Of a stretch of DNA of 64,000 nt, positions 1 through 9,575 are shown in pieces. This DNA is from Candidatus Kryptonium thompsonii (GTDB taxonomy: Bacteria > Bacteroidota > Ignavibacteria > Kryptoniales > Kryptoniaceae), in NCBI GenBank assembly GCA_001442925.1, contig LDXX01000008.1, forward strand, positions 54,634-118,633. The letters are read 5' to 3'. Position 1 is the first letter of the stretch. Each line of letters opens with the position of its first letter. A model generated the notes under the pieces. That model saw only the letters and a list, made by a program, of their open reading frames with translations, was not told the origin of the DNA and ran no database searches. The position numbers and the translations under genes were made by a program.

Positions 1-22
1 TTACCTTTTTTATCTTTGGCAA
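1..22 (-). CDS. rpsE: Ribosomal protein S5, first codons only (partial)
   Basis: On the minus strand a TTG codon at 22-20 opens a frame reading M-P-K-I-K-K-V, cut off by the window edge. A GAGGT Shine-Dalgarno-like element lies a few bases upstream. Position is the main argument: rpsE follows rplR in the standard spc order. Only seven codons are visible, so identity and start are inferred from synteny. Confidence 0.4.
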
Positions 23-47
23 TTTACCTCAACAAGTTTGTTTTAAC

Positions 48-425
48 TTAAAAAATTAATCCACCTTCACGAGCTGCTTCTGCAAGTGCTTTCACCCTAC
101 CGTGATACTTATAGCCATTCCTGTCAAATACAACTTTAGTTATACCTTTCTCAAGCGCCTTCTTCGCAAGTGCAAGTCCAACAACTCTACTGACATCAGT
201 TTTAGTTTTGCAGTTTTTAACTTCATCTCTTATCTCTTTTGATAAACTTGACATCGCAACAAGCGTATGTCCTTTTGTATCATCGATAATCTGTGCATAA
301 ATATGTTTCAAACTTCTATAAACCGACAGACGTGGCCTTTCCGGGGTACCAAAAATCTTGGATCTTACACGCTTACGAATCTTTTCTCTTCTTATCTTCT
401 TCTTTTCAAATTCTCGCCTTATCAT
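48..425 (-). CDS. rplR: 50S ribosomal protein L18
   Basis: L18 binds 5S rRNA and helps anchor it in the central protuberance of the 50S subunit. The protein has a basic N-terminal tail, then the family motif [14 protein letters not shown], the segment KHIYAQIID, and the C-terminal [23 protein letters not shown]. The frame can be extended to a TTG at 440 (130 aa). I prefer the ATG at 425 (125 aa) because it leaves a tail of usual length before the GTPERPRL motif. Neither start has a clear Shine-Dalgarno. A conspicuous hairpin (457-494) separates it from rplF. Confidence 0.95.
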   Translation of the reverse strand: MIRREFEKKKIRREKIRKRVRSKIFGTPERPRLSVYRSLKHIYAQIIDDTKGHTLVAMSSLSKEIRDEVKNCKTKTDVSRVVGLALAKKALEKGITKVVFDRNGYKYHGRVKALAEAAREGGLIF

Positions 426-456
426 ATTAAATTTAACCAATTTTATTTTGAATTCC

Positions 457-494
457 GAACGAGGTTACGCTCGAAATATGAGCCCGCCTCGTTC
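457..494 (-). promoter_or_regulatory. Hairpin between rplF and rplR
   Basis: In the mRNA strand an 8-bp stem (GAACGAGG with CCTCGTTC, 494-487 and 464-457) encloses a second 4-bp stem (GCTC with GAGC) around an ATATTTC loop. It starts 3 nt after the rplF stop codon. No T-run follows, so it is not a standard terminator. The other gaps I read in this operon are short and unstructured. It could be an mRNA processing or stability element, or a protein-binding site for translational control of rplR. The function is inference. Confidence 0.55.
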
Positions 495-497
495 ATT

Positions 498-1037
498 TTA
501 TTTACCCGCTGCCTTTCCAGCCTTCATTCTTATAACTTCACCCTCATAGCGTATACCTTTACCCTTATACGGCTCGGGTGGCCTAAACGAACGTATTTTC
601 GCTGCAACTTGACCAACAAGTTGCTTGTCAATTCCACTAACAATGATATTAGTTGGCTGAGGAACTTCGATCTTAACTCCATCCGGTGGTATAAAAATTA
701 TCGGGTGAGAATATCCAAGATAAAGAACAAGTGCTTTGCCCTTTAATTCGGCTCTATATCCGATTCCAACAATCTCGAGCTTCTTTGAATAACCCTGAGA
801 AACACCAATTATCATATTGTTAATTAAAGACCTCCATAACCCATGCAACGTTTTATCCATCCTTGAATCGCTTTTTCTCTTAACTAGAACATTGTCCGTT
901 GTTATTTCAACTTCTATCCTCGGATGAACCTTGGTCGAGAGCTCTCCTTTCGGACCCGAAACTTTCAAAATACCGTTTGTTTTTTCAACTTTAACACCTT
1001 TTGGAATAGGTATCGGTTTTTTCCCAATTCTAGACAT
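498..1037 (-). CDS. rplF: 50S ribosomal protein L6
   Basis: L6 binds 23S rRNA near the sarcin-ricin loop and the factor-binding site. The 179-aa product begins MSRIGKKPIPIPKGV and carries the C-terminal signature RPPEPYKGKGIRYEGE, followed by the usual Lys/Ala-rich end. It starts at an ATG and has full family length. It sits between rpsH and rplR as in the standard spc order. Confidence 0.97.
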   Translation of the reverse strand: MSRIGKKPIPIPKGVKVEKTNGILKVSGPKGELSTKVHPRIEVEITTDNVLVKRKSDSRMDKTLHGLWRSLINNMIIGVSQGYSKKLEIVGIGYRAELKGKALVLYLGYSHPIIFIPPDGVKIEVPQPTNIIVSGIDKQLVGQVAAKIRSFRPPEPYKGKGIRYEGEVIRMKAGKAAGK

Positions 1038-1082
1038 TTTTTATCGCGAATTTATTTTACCATATGTTTTAATGCGTCCAAT

Positions 1083-1478
1083 TTACCACACATAACAAAT
1101 TACTTCACCGCCAACCCTTTCTTTCCTTGCGCGACGGTCAGTCATAACTCCTTTTGAAGTGGTCAAAATTGCAATGCCAAGACCATTTAAAACTCTTGGT
1201 ATCTCATCAACTCCAACATAAATTCGGCGCCCCGGCTTGCTTACACGAACAAGATTTGTAATAGCAGGTTCGCCGTCTTCTGTATACTTTAGATAAATCC
1301 TTAAAATTCCTTGTTTCCCATCATCGATAACCTCGTAACCTTTTATGAATTTCTGCTCAAGCAAAATTTGTGCTATCGCCTTCTTAAGCTTTGAAGAAGG
1401 AGCTTCGACAACCTTATGTCTGGCTCTGACCGCATTTCTTATCCTTGTTAAAAAATCTGCAATTGGATCGGTCATCAT
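1083..1478 (-). CDS. rpsH: 30S ribosomal protein S8
   Basis: S8 is a primary 16S rRNA binder in the platform of the 30S subunit, and in E. coli it represses the spc operon. The 131-aa product begins [16 protein letters not shown] and ends with the family's [19 protein letters not shown] segment (here [19 protein letters not shown]) and EVICYVW. Two consecutive ATG codons can start it; the second (1475) is equally plausible. An AAAGGT element lies upstream. Confidence 0.97.
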   Translation of the reverse strand: MMTDPIADFLTRIRNAVRARHKVVEAPSSKLKKAIAQILLEQKFIKGYEVIDDGKQGILRIYLKYTEDGEPAITNLVRVSKPGRRIYVGVDEIPRVLNGLGIAILTTSKGVMTDRRARKERVGGEVICYVW

Positions 1479-1506
1479 AGTTCGCTTTTACCTTTAAATT
1501 TAATTT

Positions 1507-1692
1507 TTACCAGCTTGCCTTTCTTACTCCAGGAATTTTTCCTTCAAGTGCAAGTTTCCTAAAACAGATTCTACAAAGTCCAAACTTCCTATAATAGCCT
1601 CTTGGCCTACCACAAATTGAACAACGATTTCGCTTTCTGACCTTGTATTTCGGTTCTCTCAGTGCTTTTTGAATTGATGCTTTTCGTGCCAA
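1507..1692 (-). CDS. rpsN: 30S ribosomal protein S14, zinc-binding (type Z)
   Basis: This is the short 61-aa form of S14 with a zinc knuckle: CSIC at the first pair and CRIC at the second, about 13 residues apart, then [16 protein letters not shown]. All four zinc cysteines are present, so it is the zinc-dependent version. The only sensible start is TTG (1692), preceded by a weak GGAATT. Confidence 0.97.
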   Translation of the reverse strand: MARKASIQKALREPKYKVRKRNRCSICGRPRGYYRKFGLCRICFRKLALEGKIPGVRKASW

Positions 1693-1715
1693 GTTTTAAT
1701 TCCAAAATTTTATTT

Positions 1716-2357
1716 TTATGCCACTGCTTTTTCTTCAACAACAACCTCACGTTTTCTAAACGGCATGCCAAACAATCTGAGCAATTCATATGCCTCTTCA
1801 TCAGTCTTTGCAGTCGTGACAATCGTTATATCCATACCAAAAATCCGTTCAACCTCATCAACATTTATCTCCGGGAAAATTACATGCTCCCTAATTCCAA
1901 GCGTGTAATTACCTCTGCCATCAAAAGATTTATCAGATAAACCTCTAAAATCTCTAATCCTTGGGATTGCAGCATTTATCAATCTATCAAGAAATTCGTA
2001 CATTCTCTCACGTCTTAATGTAACCTTGCATCCAATAGCCATTCCAGCTCTTAGCTTAAAATTAGAAATTGACTTTTTCGCTCTTCTAATAATGGGTTGC
2101 TGTCCAGTGATCTTTGCAAGTTCTTTCATCGCCATTTCAAGGAGCTTTGGATCCTGAGTTGCTTGTCCAACACCCATATTGATAACGATTTTCACAAGCC
2201 TGGGCACTTGCATCACATTTTTATAATTGAATTTCTTCATCATCTCTGGAACTATAACCTCTTGATAAAGCTTCTTTAATCTTGGAACAACCTTTTCCTG
2301 AACCTCTTCAACTTCCTGAACTTCTTGCTGTTTTTTCTGCTTTTTCTCCTTTGCCAT
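1716..2357 (-). CDS. rplE: 50S ribosomal protein L5 with N-terminal extension
   Basis: L5 binds 5S rRNA and contacts the P-site tRNA. The core from about residue 26 is typical ([31 protein letters not shown], and near the end [20 protein letters not shown]). The 213-aa length exceeds the usual ~180, because of an N-terminal tail of about 24 residues rich in Lys, Gln, Glu and Val, plus a short C-terminal tail. The ATG at 2357 is the natural start. rpsQ in the same operon has a similar low-complexity tail. Confidence 0.97.
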   Translation of the reverse strand: MAKEKKQKKQQEVQEVEEVQEKVVPRLKKLYQEVIVPEMMKKFNYKNVMQVPRLVKIVINMGVGQATQDPKLLEMAMKELAKITGQQPIIRRAKKSISNFKLRAGMAIGCKVTLRRERMYEFLDRLINAAIPRIRDFRGLSDKSFDGRGNYTLGIREHVIFPEINVDEVERIFGMDITIVTTAKTDEEAYELLRLFGMPFRKREVVVEEKAVA

Positions 2358-2379
2358 TTTAGTTCACCTATTGTTTTAA

Positions 2380-2700
2380 TTAAAACATTTCACCGCATTT
2401 TTTACAAACTCTCATCTTGCTTCTTTTACCATCAGCCGAAGTAAGAGTTGCATGACCAACGCGTGTTGCCTGTCCACATTTCGGGCAAACAAGCATAACA
2501 TTAGAAACATGGATCGGGGCTTCCATTTCAATTATTCCACCTTGCGGATACTTGGGCGATTTTCGAACATGCTTTTTAACGATATTTACACCCTCAACGA
2601 GAACTCTTTCTTCCTCACGAAAAACCTTCAAAACTTTGCCAATTTTACCTTTATAATTTCCAGCAATTACTTTGACCGTATCATTCTTTTTGATGTTCAT
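2380..2700 (-). CDS. rplX: 50S ribosomal protein L24 with zinc ribbon
   Basis: L24 is an assembly-initiator protein of the 50S subunit. The N-terminal KOW motif is visible ([18 protein letters not shown]). The C-terminal half carries two Cys pairs, CPKC near residue 73 and CKKC near residue 100, which would form a zinc ribbon. At 106 aa it has normal length, and it starts at an ATG at 2700. Confidence 0.97.
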   Translation of the reverse strand: MNIKKNDTVKVIAGNYKGKIGKVLKVFREEERVLVEGVNIVKKHVRKSPKYPQGGIIEMEAPIHVSNVMLVCPKCGQATRVGHATLTSADGKRSKMRVCKKCGEMF

Positions 2701-2721
2701 CCTCCACCAAAATTAAATTTT

Positions 2722-3090
2722 TTAAATAACCTCCGGTGCAAGTGAGATTATCTTCATAAATTGTTTCTCTCTTAACTCTCTCGCAACAGGTCCAAAAATT
2801 CTCGTTCCACGCGGCTCGCCATATTTGTCAAGCAAGACAACAGCGTTTTCATCAAATCTGACATAAGACCCATCTTTACGCCTTATCTCCTTTTTGGTGC
2901 GAACGACCACCGCTCGCGAGACTTCTCCCTTTTTAATTGGTGCACCTGGAATTGCACTTTTTACCGAAACAACGATAATATCTCCAACAGTTGCGGTCAA
3001 TCTTTGGTGCTGACCTATAATACCTATACATCGAACTTTTTTAGCTCCTGAATTGTCAGCAACGACAAGATCAGTTTCTCTTCTTATCAT
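2722..3090 (-). CDS. rplN: 50S ribosomal protein L14
   Basis: L14 lies at the subunit interface and contributes to bridges with 16S rRNA. The 122-aa product has the standard length. It contains the conserved [22 protein letters not shown] and the C-terminal [28 protein letters not shown]. The start is an ATG. Confidence 0.98.
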   Translation of the reverse strand: MIRRETDLVVADNSGAKKVRCIGIIGQHQRLTATVGDIIVVSVKSAIPGAPIKKGEVSRAVVVRTKKEIRRKDGSYVRFDENAVVLLDKYGEPRGTRIFGPVARELREKQFMKIISLAPEVI

Positions 3091-3105
3091 GGCATTTACC
3101 GAAGT

Positions 3106-3447
3106 TTATTTTGCTCTTTCTATTATTTCAACAAGGCGCCATCTCTTATGCCTGCTTAAAGGTCTTGTCTCCATAATTTTCACAATATCACCGATATTAC
3201 ACTCATTTTTTTCATCATGAGCCATAACTTTTGTAGTCCTCACATAAACTTTTTTGTAAATCGGATGCATAACCTTTCTCTCAATCGCAACAACGATAGT
3301 CTTCTGCATCTTATTGCTTACAACTCTTCCAATTCTAACCTTTCTCTGCCCGCGCTTCGATTTTTCAGTCTGAGCCTTTTGCGCTTCATCTTGCTCTTGT
3401 TGAACTTGTCCAATATTTTCTTGCTCTTGGATTTTATTCTCGCTCAT
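3106..3447 (-). CDS. rpsQ: 30S ribosomal protein S17 with acidic N-terminal tail
   Basis: S17 is a primary 16S rRNA binder of the 30S body. The core ([60 protein letters not shown]) is typical. It is preceded by about 35 residues rich in Gln and Glu (from [14 protein letters not shown]), so the protein is 113 aa against a usual ~85. The frame opens with TTG-ATG; I take the ATG at 3447, which follows AAAGGTTG. The gap to rpmC is 10 nt. Confidence 0.96.
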   Translation of the reverse strand: MSENKIQEQENIGQVQQEQDEAQKAQTEKSKRGQRKVRIGRVVSNKMQKTIVVAIERKVMHPIYKKVYVRTTKVMAHDEKNECNIGDIVKIMETRPLSRHKRWRLVEIIERAK

Positions 3448-3457
3448 CAATCAACCT

Positions 3458-3664
3458 TTACTTTTTGTTTTCTCTTTGTAATTCTCTCTCCCTTAAAATT
3501 GTTTTCATCCTTGCGATATCTTTTCTAATCATTTTAAATCTATGGGGCTTTTCAAGCTGTCCGAGAGCTTTTTGAAACCTTAAATTAAATAGTTCCTCTT
3601 CAAGTTCTTTTATCCTCTGCTTTATCTCTTCATCCGAAAGTTGTCTTATCTCACTTGCTTTCAT
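3458..3664 (-). CDS. rpmC: 50S ribosomal protein L29
   Basis: L29 is a small alpha-helical protein at the polypeptide exit tunnel, where targeting factors dock. The 68-aa product has the family pattern [40 protein letters not shown] and a helical C-terminus ([14 protein letters not shown]). The start is an ATG. It lies between rplP and rpsQ as expected. Confidence 0.97.
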   Translation of the reverse strand: MKASEIRQLSDEEIKQRIKELEEELFNLRFQKALGQLEKPHRFKMIRKDIARMKTILRERELQRENKK

Positions 3665-3690
3665 TTAGCTCGAAAATTTTATTTAAGTTT

Positions 3691-4110
3691 TTAGCTAGAT
3701 GCTTCAATTCTTGTGACAAACTTCGTCTTTATAGGTAATTTATCTGCTGCAAGTTTAAGTGCTTCCTCAGCCACATCTCGGCTGACACCACCTATTTCAA
3801 ACATTATTCTCCCAGGTTTAACAACAGCAACCCAACCTTCGACATTACCTTTACCCTTACCCATACGTGTCTCAGCTGGCTTCTTTGTATATGGCTTGTC
3901 GGGAAAAATTCTTATCCAAATCTTGCCACCTCTTTTTAAAGTTCTTGAAATCGCAACGCGTGCTGCCTCAATTTGCTTGTTTGTTATCCACGCGGGCTCA
4001 AGTGCTTTCAATCCATAATCTCCAAATGCAAGTGTCGATGCCCGATATGATTTACCTTTCAAACGACCGCGTTGCTGTTTTCGATATTTCGTCCTACTTG
4101 GCATTAACAT
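3691..4110 (-). CDS. rplP: 50S ribosomal protein L16
   Basis: L16 sits near the A-site tRNA elbow and the peptidyl transferase region. The 139-aa product starts [19 protein letters not shown], the normal N-terminus. It has the conserved segment [19 protein letters not shown] (here [20 protein letters not shown]) and [21 protein letters not shown]. It starts at an ATG, has full length and shows no anomaly. Confidence 0.98.
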   Translation of the reverse strand: MLMPSRTKYRKQQRGRLKGKSYRASTLAFGDYGLKALEPAWITNKQIEAARVAISRTLKRGGKIWIRIFPDKPYTKKPAETRMGKGKGNVEGWVAVVKPGRIMFEIGGVSRDVAEEALKLAADKLPIKTKFVTRIEASS

Positions 4111-4133
4111 AGTTAAAAACTCCAGAATTAATT

Positions 4134-4778
4134 TTAACGAAGTTGTGGTTTTCTACCAATAACTTCACCTTTAAAGATCCAAACCTTAACTCCAATTTTA
4201 CCGTAAATTGTCAACGCTTCTGCAATCGCAAAATCAATATCTGCTCTTATCGTGTGAAGTGGAACCCTACCCTCAAGATACCACTCACTTCTTGCAATCT
4301 CAGCTCCAGCTAACCTACCCGAACACATCACCTTAATTCCCTGAGCTCCCATCCGCATTGCAGCTATAACAGCCGCCTTCATGGCCCTCCTGTAAGAAAC
4401 CCTATTTTCAATTTGCGCAGCTATTGATTCAGCAACAAGATAAGCATCAAGCTCAGGACGTTTAATCTCAACAACTTCAATTTTAACCTCCTTATTCGTC
4501 AACCTTTTCAACTCCTCCTGCAATAACTCAATGTCCTTACCTCCTTTACCTATAACCATTCCAGGTCTGGAAGTATGAATCTTAATTTCAACCTGTCTTG
4601 TCTTCCTGTCAATTATAATTCTCGAAACTCCACTTCTCTTAAGACGGCTACGCAAATAGTTTCTAATCATTAAATCTTCTTGGAGCTTCTCCGCAAAGTT
4701 CTTATCATCATACCAACGCGCATCCCAATCTCTTATTATTCCGAGCCTAAAACCTATTGGATGAGTTTTCTGTCCCAA
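4134..4778 (-). CDS. rpsC: 30S ribosomal protein S3
   Basis: S3 lies at the mRNA entry channel and has helicase activity with S4 and S5. The 214-aa product begins [14 protein letters not shown]. It contains the KH-domain GXXG loop ([13 protein letters not shown], about residues 75-87) and the C-terminal domain ([28 protein letters not shown]). The start is TTG at 4778, backed by a strong GGAGGGG just upstream. No ATG fits the conserved N-terminus. Confidence 0.98.
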   Translation of the reverse strand: MGQKTHPIGFRLGIIRDWDARWYDDKNFAEKLQEDLMIRNYLRSRLKRSGVSRIIIDRKTRQVEIKIHTSRPGMVIGKGGKDIELLQEELKRLTNKEVKIEVVEIKRPELDAYLVAESIAAQIENRVSYRRAMKAAVIAAMRMGAQGIKVMCSGRLAGAEIARSEWYLEGRVPLHTIRADIDFAIAEALTIYGKIGVKVWIFKGEVIGRKPQLR

Positions 4779-4792
4779 GACCCCTCCACCAA

Positions 4793-5173
4793 CTACTTTG
4801 TTTTTGATTTATTTGTTTGTTCCTCTTTTTTAGATTTTTCCGCAACCACTATCGTCAAATGGTTACTTCTTTTTCTTATAATATAAGCTCTACCAAATGG
4901 CGCGGGCAAAACGCGCTTTAGCATCGGTCCTGGATCAACATAAGCTGATTTTACATAAAGCTCAGATATATCAACCCTTCTCTCAGTTTCTTTGTTCATG
5001 AAGTTCGCAACTGCAGATCTTAAAACTTTTTCAGCAATTTTTGCTGCGCGTTTTGGAGTGTAATGCAAAATGTTAAGTGCTTCATCAACCGATTTGCCTC
5101 GAATTAAATCAATCACCGCTCTCATCTTCCTTGGAGAAGACGGTATATACCTTGCTACAGCTTTTGCTTCCAT
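4793..5173 (-). CDS. rplV: 50S ribosomal protein L22
   Basis: L22 lines the nascent-peptide exit tunnel. The family N-terminus [20 protein letters not shown] starts at the ATG at 5173 (126 aa), with GGATAG about 8 nt upstream. A TTG at 5185 would add four residues. The C-terminal beta-hairpin region is present ([22 protein letters not shown]). A Lys/Glu-rich tail follows. Confidence 0.96.
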   Translation of the reverse strand: MEAKAVARYIPSSPRKMRAVIDLIRGKSVDEALNILHYTPKRAAKIAEKVLRSAVANFMNKETERRVDISELYVKSAYVDPGPMLKRVLPAPFGRAYIIRKRSNHLTIVVAEKSKKEEQTNKSKTK

Positions 5174-5191
5174 ATCGCTATCCAAACTTTT

Positions 5192-5482
5192 TTACTTTTT
5201 CATTTTACTTGCTTTTTCAGCCTTCGTTCCTGGATGACCTCTAAAAGTCCTCGTTGGAGCAAACTCCCCAAGTTTGTGTCCAACCATATTTTCAGTTATA
5301 TAAACGGGGATGAACTGCTTGCCATTGTGAACAGCAAATGTAAAACCGACGAAATCAGGTATTATAGTACAATCGCGTGCCCATGTCTTTATAACTTTTT
5401 TCTGACCTGTCTTCAACATTTCCTGAACCTTCATTAGCAACTTACGATCGATATACACACCTTTTTTAAGCGAACGAGCCAT
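5192..5482 (-). CDS. rpsS: 30S ribosomal protein S19
   Basis: S19 is in the head of the 30S subunit near the A and P sites. The 96-aa product starts [19 protein letters not shown]. It has the signature [32 protein letters not shown]. It starts at an ATG and has full length. The gap to rplV is about 18 nt. Confidence 0.98.
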   Translation of the reverse strand: MARSLKKGVYIDRKLLMKVQEMLKTGQKKVIKTWARDCTIIPDFVGFTFAVHNGKQFIPVYITENMVGHKLGEFAPTRTFRGHPGTKAEKASKMKK

Positions 5483-5496
5483 ATCAGTTCAATTTT

Positions 5497-6330
5497 TTAT
5501 TTTTTCTTTCTCCTTGCAACAATGTATTTATCAGACGCCTTATTTTTCTTCCGTGTTTTCTTTCCTTTCGTATGCCATCCCCACGGAGAAACCGGATGCG
5601 GATTACCCTGCGGAGCCTTACCTTCACCACCACCATGTGGATGATCAACCGGATTCATAGCAACCCCACGAACATAAGGTCTTCTGCCAAGCCAACGCGC
5701 TCTTCCAGCTTTACCAAGCGTAATATTCTCATGATCAAGATTGCTTACAATTCCAACCGTCGCATAACAATTCAAATGAATCTTTCTCAACTCACCCGAC
5801 GGCAAACGCAAAAGCGCATAGTCTCCCTCTTTTGCCATAACTTGAGCATAAGTCCCAGCGCTTCTTGCTATTTGCCCACCTTTACCTGGACGAAGCTCAA
5901 TATTATGAACAAACTCACCAACAGGGATATTTCTTAACGGCAATGCATTACCAACCTTTATCTCTGCATCCGGACCAGACATAACCATATCCCCGACCTT
6001 TAAACCATCCGGAGCTATGATATACCTTTTTTCACCATCAACATAGTGCAAAAGTGCTATCCTTGCACTTCTATTGGGATCGTATTCTATTGCAGCAACC
6101 TTTGCAGGAATTCCAATTTTATCTCGCTTGAAATCAATAATTCTATACATTCTCTTATGACCGCCACCTCGATGCCTTACGGTAATTCGTCCCTGATTGT
6201 TTCTACCAGCGTGCTTTTTTAATGGAACAACAAGTGATTTCTCTGGCTCCGTCTTAGTTATATCCGAAAAATCAGACACCGTAAAAAATCTTCTCCCTGG
6301 CGTTGTAGGTTTAAATGTCTTTACAGGCAT
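5497..6330 (-). CDS. rplB: 50S ribosomal protein L2
   Basis: L2 is needed for subunit association and peptidyl transferase assembly. The 277-aa protein starts [14 protein letters not shown]. It contains [20 protein letters not shown], the conserved [17 protein letters not shown] (the His implicated in function is in this block), and a basic C-terminus. It starts at an ATG and has normal length. Confidence 0.98.
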   Translation of the reverse strand: MPVKTFKPTTPGRRFFTVSDFSDITKTEPEKSLVVPLKKHAGRNNQGRITVRHRGGGHKRMYRIIDFKRDKIGIPAKVAAIEYDPNRSARIALLHYVDGEKRYIIAPDGLKVGDMVMSGPDAEIKVGNALPLRNIPVGEFVHNIELRPGKGGQIARSAGTYAQVMAKEGDYALLRLPSGELRKIHLNCYATVGIVSNLDHENITLGKAGRARWLGRRPYVRGVAMNPVDHPHGGGEGKAPQGNPHPVSPWGWHTKGKKTRKKNKASDKYIVARRKKK

Positions 6331-6350
6331 TGGCTCACTCCTTCAAATTT

Positions 6351-6641
6351 TTAAATGTTCTCAAAAATATCAATTTTGTATCCTGGCTCAAGAACAACAA
6401 TAGCCTTCTTCCAGTCACGCTTCTTTCCTTCAAACCTTCCTCTCCTTGTCAACATAAACTTCCTCTTCCCTTTGACAATCATGGTTCTAACCTTTTTCAC
6501 CTTAACATTAAATCTTGACTCTATTTCTTTCTTAATCTCAATCTTATTTGCATTCATAGCAACCTCAAAAACATACTGATTCTTATCACGCAAAATTGTT
6601 GACTTTTCCGTCACTATTGGTCTAATTAAAATACTTGGCAT
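6351..6641 (-). CDS. rplW: 50S ribosomal protein L23
   Basis: L23 sits at the tunnel exit and docks trigger factor and SRP. The 96-aa product carries the family motif IRPIVTEKSTIL at its start and FNVKVKKVRTMIVKGKRK in the middle. It starts at an ATG and has standard length. It sits between rplD and rplB. Confidence 0.97.
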   Translation of the reverse strand: MPSILIRPIVTEKSTILRDKNQYVFEVAMNANKIEIKKEIESRFNVKVKKVRTMIVKGKRKFMLTRRGRFEGKKRDWKKAIVVLEPGYKIDIFENI

Positions 6642-6664
6642 CTGATTCGCAAAACTTTAATTTT

Positions 6665-7294
6665 TCATTCCGTGAAAGTATTTTGCAAAACCTCAACTGC
6701 GCTCTTTTGAATCAAAATCATTTGATTGTTTAAAATATCATAAGTCGACGCCTTATACGCCTCCAAAATGTTAAGCCCAGGTATATTCCTTCCAGATTTA
6801 TAAACATTTAAATCTGTGCTCGCAGTTAAAAGCAAAACTTTTTTATTCAGAAGATTAAATGCTTTCAAAATCTCAACCATCTTTTTTGTCTTCGGCTCTT
6901 CAAATGTAAAATCTTCAACAACAATTATTTGCTCATCCTTTGCCTTGTAAGATAAAGCAGATTTTCTTGCAAGCTGCTTAACCTTCTTCGGCAAATCAAG
7001 GCTGTAATCTCTCGGAACAGGACCAAAAACAGTTCCACCTCCAACCCAAAGTGGCGATCTAATCGAGCCAGCACGCGCTCTTCCAGTGTGCTTTTGTGGC
7101 CATGGCTTCCTACCGCCACCTCTGACCTCACCTCTCGTCTTCGTTTTATGCGTTCCTTGCCTTTGATTGGCAAGATATGCTTTAACAGCTAGATAAATCG
7201 CATGATCATTAGGTTTAATTTCAAAAATATCGGGCCTTAACTCAACATATTCACCCGATTTCGTCCCATCAATTTTATAAACCTCAAGCCTCAT
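6665..7294 (-). CDS. rplD: 50S ribosomal protein L4
   Basis: L4 reaches into the exit tunnel with a long loop. The 209-aa product has the tunnel-loop signature RGGGRKPWPQKHTGRARAGSIRSP (about residues 59-82) and a C-terminal alpha/beta domain (NLLNKKVLLLTAS, ARN-like region GRNIPGLNILEAYKASTYDIL). It starts at an ATG. A 63-nt gap follows rplC, the longest in this part of the operon; I see no clear promoter in it. Confidence 0.97.
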   Translation of the reverse strand: MRLEVYKIDGTKSGEYVELRPDIFEIKPNDHAIYLAVKAYLANQRQGTHKTKTRGEVRGGGRKPWPQKHTGRARAGSIRSPLWVGGGTVFGPVPRDYSLDLPKKVKQLARKSALSYKAKDEQIIVVEDFTFEEPKTKKMVEILKAFNLLNKKVLLLTASTDLNVYKSGRNIPGLNILEAYKASTYDILNNQMILIQKSAVEVLQNTFTE

Positions 7295-7357
7295 CTCAAA
7301 TTCCGGTTAATTTTTTGAGTTCATAATTTACAAAACCTTCATAACACACTGAACAAC

Positions 7358-7984
7358 TCAACTTAATTTTGTTATCTGAACATAGCTATTCTTTGCTCCA
7401 GGAACCGAGCCCTTCACAACAAGTAAATTAGCTTCGGGAATCACCTCAACAACTTCAAGATTTCTCACAGTAACCTGTTCATCTCCCATGTGCCCAGCCA
7501 TTCTCTGTCCTTTAAATGTGTGCGACGGAAAAGAGCTTGAACCAACAGAACCAGGAGCTCTATGCCTATCACTCTGACCGTGAGTCTTTGGACCTCCACC
7601 AAAACCATGCCTTTTGACAACACCTTGGAATCCCTTACCCTTTGATCTTCCCGTCACTTTAACAAGATCACCAACAGAGAAAATATCTTCGACCCTTATT
7701 TGATCGCCAGGTTTATATTTGCTTATATCGAAACCTTTAAATTCTTTAAGTACTCTCAAAAATGGAGTGTTCGCCTTTTTAAAGTGACCTTGTAGTGGCT
7801 TTGGGGTTCTCTTTTCCTTCGCTGTTTCAAATCCAAGTTGAAGCGCCTCATATCCATCCTTTTCCTTCGTCTTTACTTGGACAACATAACAAGGTCCCAC
7901 CTCAAGAACAGTGCAAGGTATAGCCACTCCATTTTCACCAAAAATTGTTGTCATACCAAGTTTTTTACCTATCAATCCGACCAT
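7358..7984 (-). CDS. rplC: 50S ribosomal protein L3
   Basis: L3 is an early assembly protein whose loop reaches the peptidyl transferase centre. The 208-aa product starts [19 protein letters not shown]. It contains [20 protein letters not shown] and [19 protein letters not shown], which includes the Gln that is methylated in some bacteria. It starts at an ATG and has full length. Confidence 0.98.
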   Translation of the reverse strand: MVGLIGKKLGMTTIFGENGVAIPCTVLEVGPCYVVQVKTKEKDGYEALQLGFETAKEKRTPKPLQGHFKKANTPFLRVLKEFKGFDISKYKPGDQIRVEDIFSVGDLVKVTGRSKGKGFQGVVKRHGFGGGPKTHGQSDRHRAPGSVGSSSFPSHTFKGQRMAGHMGDEQVTVRNLEVVEVIPEANLLVVKGSVPGAKNSYVQITKLS

Positions 7985-8006
7985 TGCTCAAAGCTAATTT
8001 AAATTT

Positions 8007-8318
8007 TTATGTCTTAATTTCTACCTCTACCCCTGCCGGTAAATCAATTTTCGTCAAAACATCCATCGTCTTTGCATTCCAGTTTAAAATATCAATCAAT
8101 CTTTTATGAGTTCTTATCTCAAACTGCTCACGAGATTTCTTATCAACATGCGGAGACCTTAAAACAGTAAAAACTGAGCGCTTTGTCGGCAGGGGTATCG
8201 GCCCTGAAACAACAGCACCAGTTTGCTTCACAGCTCTTACAATCTTATCAGCCGACTTATCGATTAAACGATAATCATAAGACTTTAATTTGATCCTAAT
8301 TCTTTTTTGCTGTGCCAT
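8007..8318 (-). CDS. rpsJ: 30S ribosomal protein S10
   Basis: S10 is in the 30S head and doubles as NusE in antitermination. The 103-aa product has [48 protein letters not shown] blocks and [16 protein letters not shown]. It starts at an ATG. It follows tuf by 18 nt, so the str and S10 blocks are contiguous here. Confidence 0.98.
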   Translation of the reverse strand: MAQQKRIRIKLKSYDYRLIDKSADKIVRAVKQTGAVVSGPIPLPTKRSVFTVLRSPHVDKKSREQFEIRTHKRLIDILNWNAKTMDVLTKIDLPAGVEVEIKT

Positions 8319-8336
8319 TTTTAAAAAGAACCTATT

Positions 8337-9548
8337 TTATTCAAGTATTTTGGTAACAACTCCCGCACCAACTGTTTTACCACCTTCACGAATAGCAAAT
8401 CTCAATCCTTCTTCCATAGCAACAGGTGCAATCAACTCAATCGTTAACCTTACATTATCACCAGGCATAACCATTTCCTGTCCTTCTGGCAACCCAATTA
8501 TCGTTCCTGTAACGTCAGTTGTTCTGAAGTAGAACTGTGGTCTGTAACCTTTATAGAATGGCGTATGTCGACCACCTTCTTCCTTTGAAAGGATATAAAC
8601 CTCAGCTTCAAACTTTGTATGTGGTGTGATTGTTCCAGGCGCTGCTATAACCATACCACGCTCAAGTTCATCCTTTTCAATACCACGCAAAAGCAATCCA
8701 ACATTATCACCAGCTATAGCCTCATCAAGTTCCTTACGAAACATTTCAATACCTGTCACCACTGTTCTCTTGTGCTGACCAAGCCCGACAACCTCAACCT
8801 CATCACCGAGCTTTACCCTGCCTCTTTCAACACGCCCTGTACCAACAGTTCCGCGACCGGTGATAGAGAAAACATCTTCAACAGGCATAAGGAATGGTTT
8901 ATCAATATCACGCTGTGGCAGTGGTATATAGTTATCAATCGCATCAAGCAATTGATAAATCGGTTGTAAATCCGGATGATCAGGAGTTGTTTCCGGTTTC
9001 ATTCCTGCTTCAAGCGCTTTCAAAGCGCTACCTCTTATAACTGGAACTTCATCGCCAGGAAATTCATATTTCTTCAGCAAGTCTCTAACCTCAAGCTCAA
9101 CAAGATCCAAAAGCTCTGGATCATCAACCATGTCAACTTTGTTCATAAACACAACAATATAAGGTACGTTAACCTGCCTCGCAAGAAGCACATGTTCTCT
9201 TGTTTGGGGCATAACACCGTCATTCGCAGCAACAACAAGAATCGCCCCATCCATTTGTGCAGCACCAGTGATCATATTCTTTATATAGTCAGCATGACCT
9301 GGGCAGTCAACATGCGCATAATGTCTCTTTTCTGTTGAATACTCAACATGTGAAACAGCAATCGTAATACCACGCGCTCTTTCCTCTGGGGCATTGTCAA
9401 TTGATTCGAATGGTCTTGGCTGAGCAAGCCCTTTCTTTGCAAGCGCATAAGTTATCGCAGCTGTTAATGTTGTCTTACCATGGTCAATATGACCAATTGT
9501 TCCAACATTAACATGGGGTTTGTCTCTTACAAATTTTTCCTTTGCCAT
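8337..9548 (-). CDS. tuf: Elongation factor Tu
   Basis: EF-Tu delivers aminoacyl-tRNA to the ribosome in a GTP-dependent way. G-domain motifs are complete: GHIDHGKT (about 19-26), the switch II DCPGH, and NKVD. Domains 2 and 3 follow ([13 protein letters not shown], and the C-terminal [19 protein letters not shown]). At 403 aa it is slightly longer than the E. coli protein, with extra residues after [19 protein letters not shown]. Only one tuf copy lies in this window. Confidence 0.98.
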   Translation of the reverse strand: MAKEKFVRDKPHVNVGTIGHIDHGKTTLTAAITYALAKKGLAQPRPFESIDNAPEERARGITIAVSHVEYSTEKRHYAHVDCPGHADYIKNMITGAAQMDGAILVVAANDGVMPQTREHVLLARQVNVPYIVVFMNKVDMVDDPELLDLVELEVRDLLKKYEFPGDEVPVIRGSALKALEAGMKPETTPDHPDLQPIYQLLDAIDNYIPLPQRDIDKPFLMPVEDVFSITGRGTVGTGRVERGRVKLGDEVEVVGLGQHKRTVVTGIEMFRKELDEAIAGDNVGLLLRGIEKDELERGMVIAAPGTITPHTKFEAEVYILSKEEGGRHTPFYKGYRPQFYFRTTDVTGTIIGLPEGQEMVMPGDNVRLTIELIAPVAMEEGLRFAIREGGKTVGAGVVTKILE

Positions 9549-9575
9549 AACCTTTCTCTCCTTGATTTTTAGTTT

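Noticed and set aside
457..494. Hairpin as a Rho-independent terminator
   Set aside because: No T-run follows it, and termination here would cut off rplR and the rest of the spc operon.
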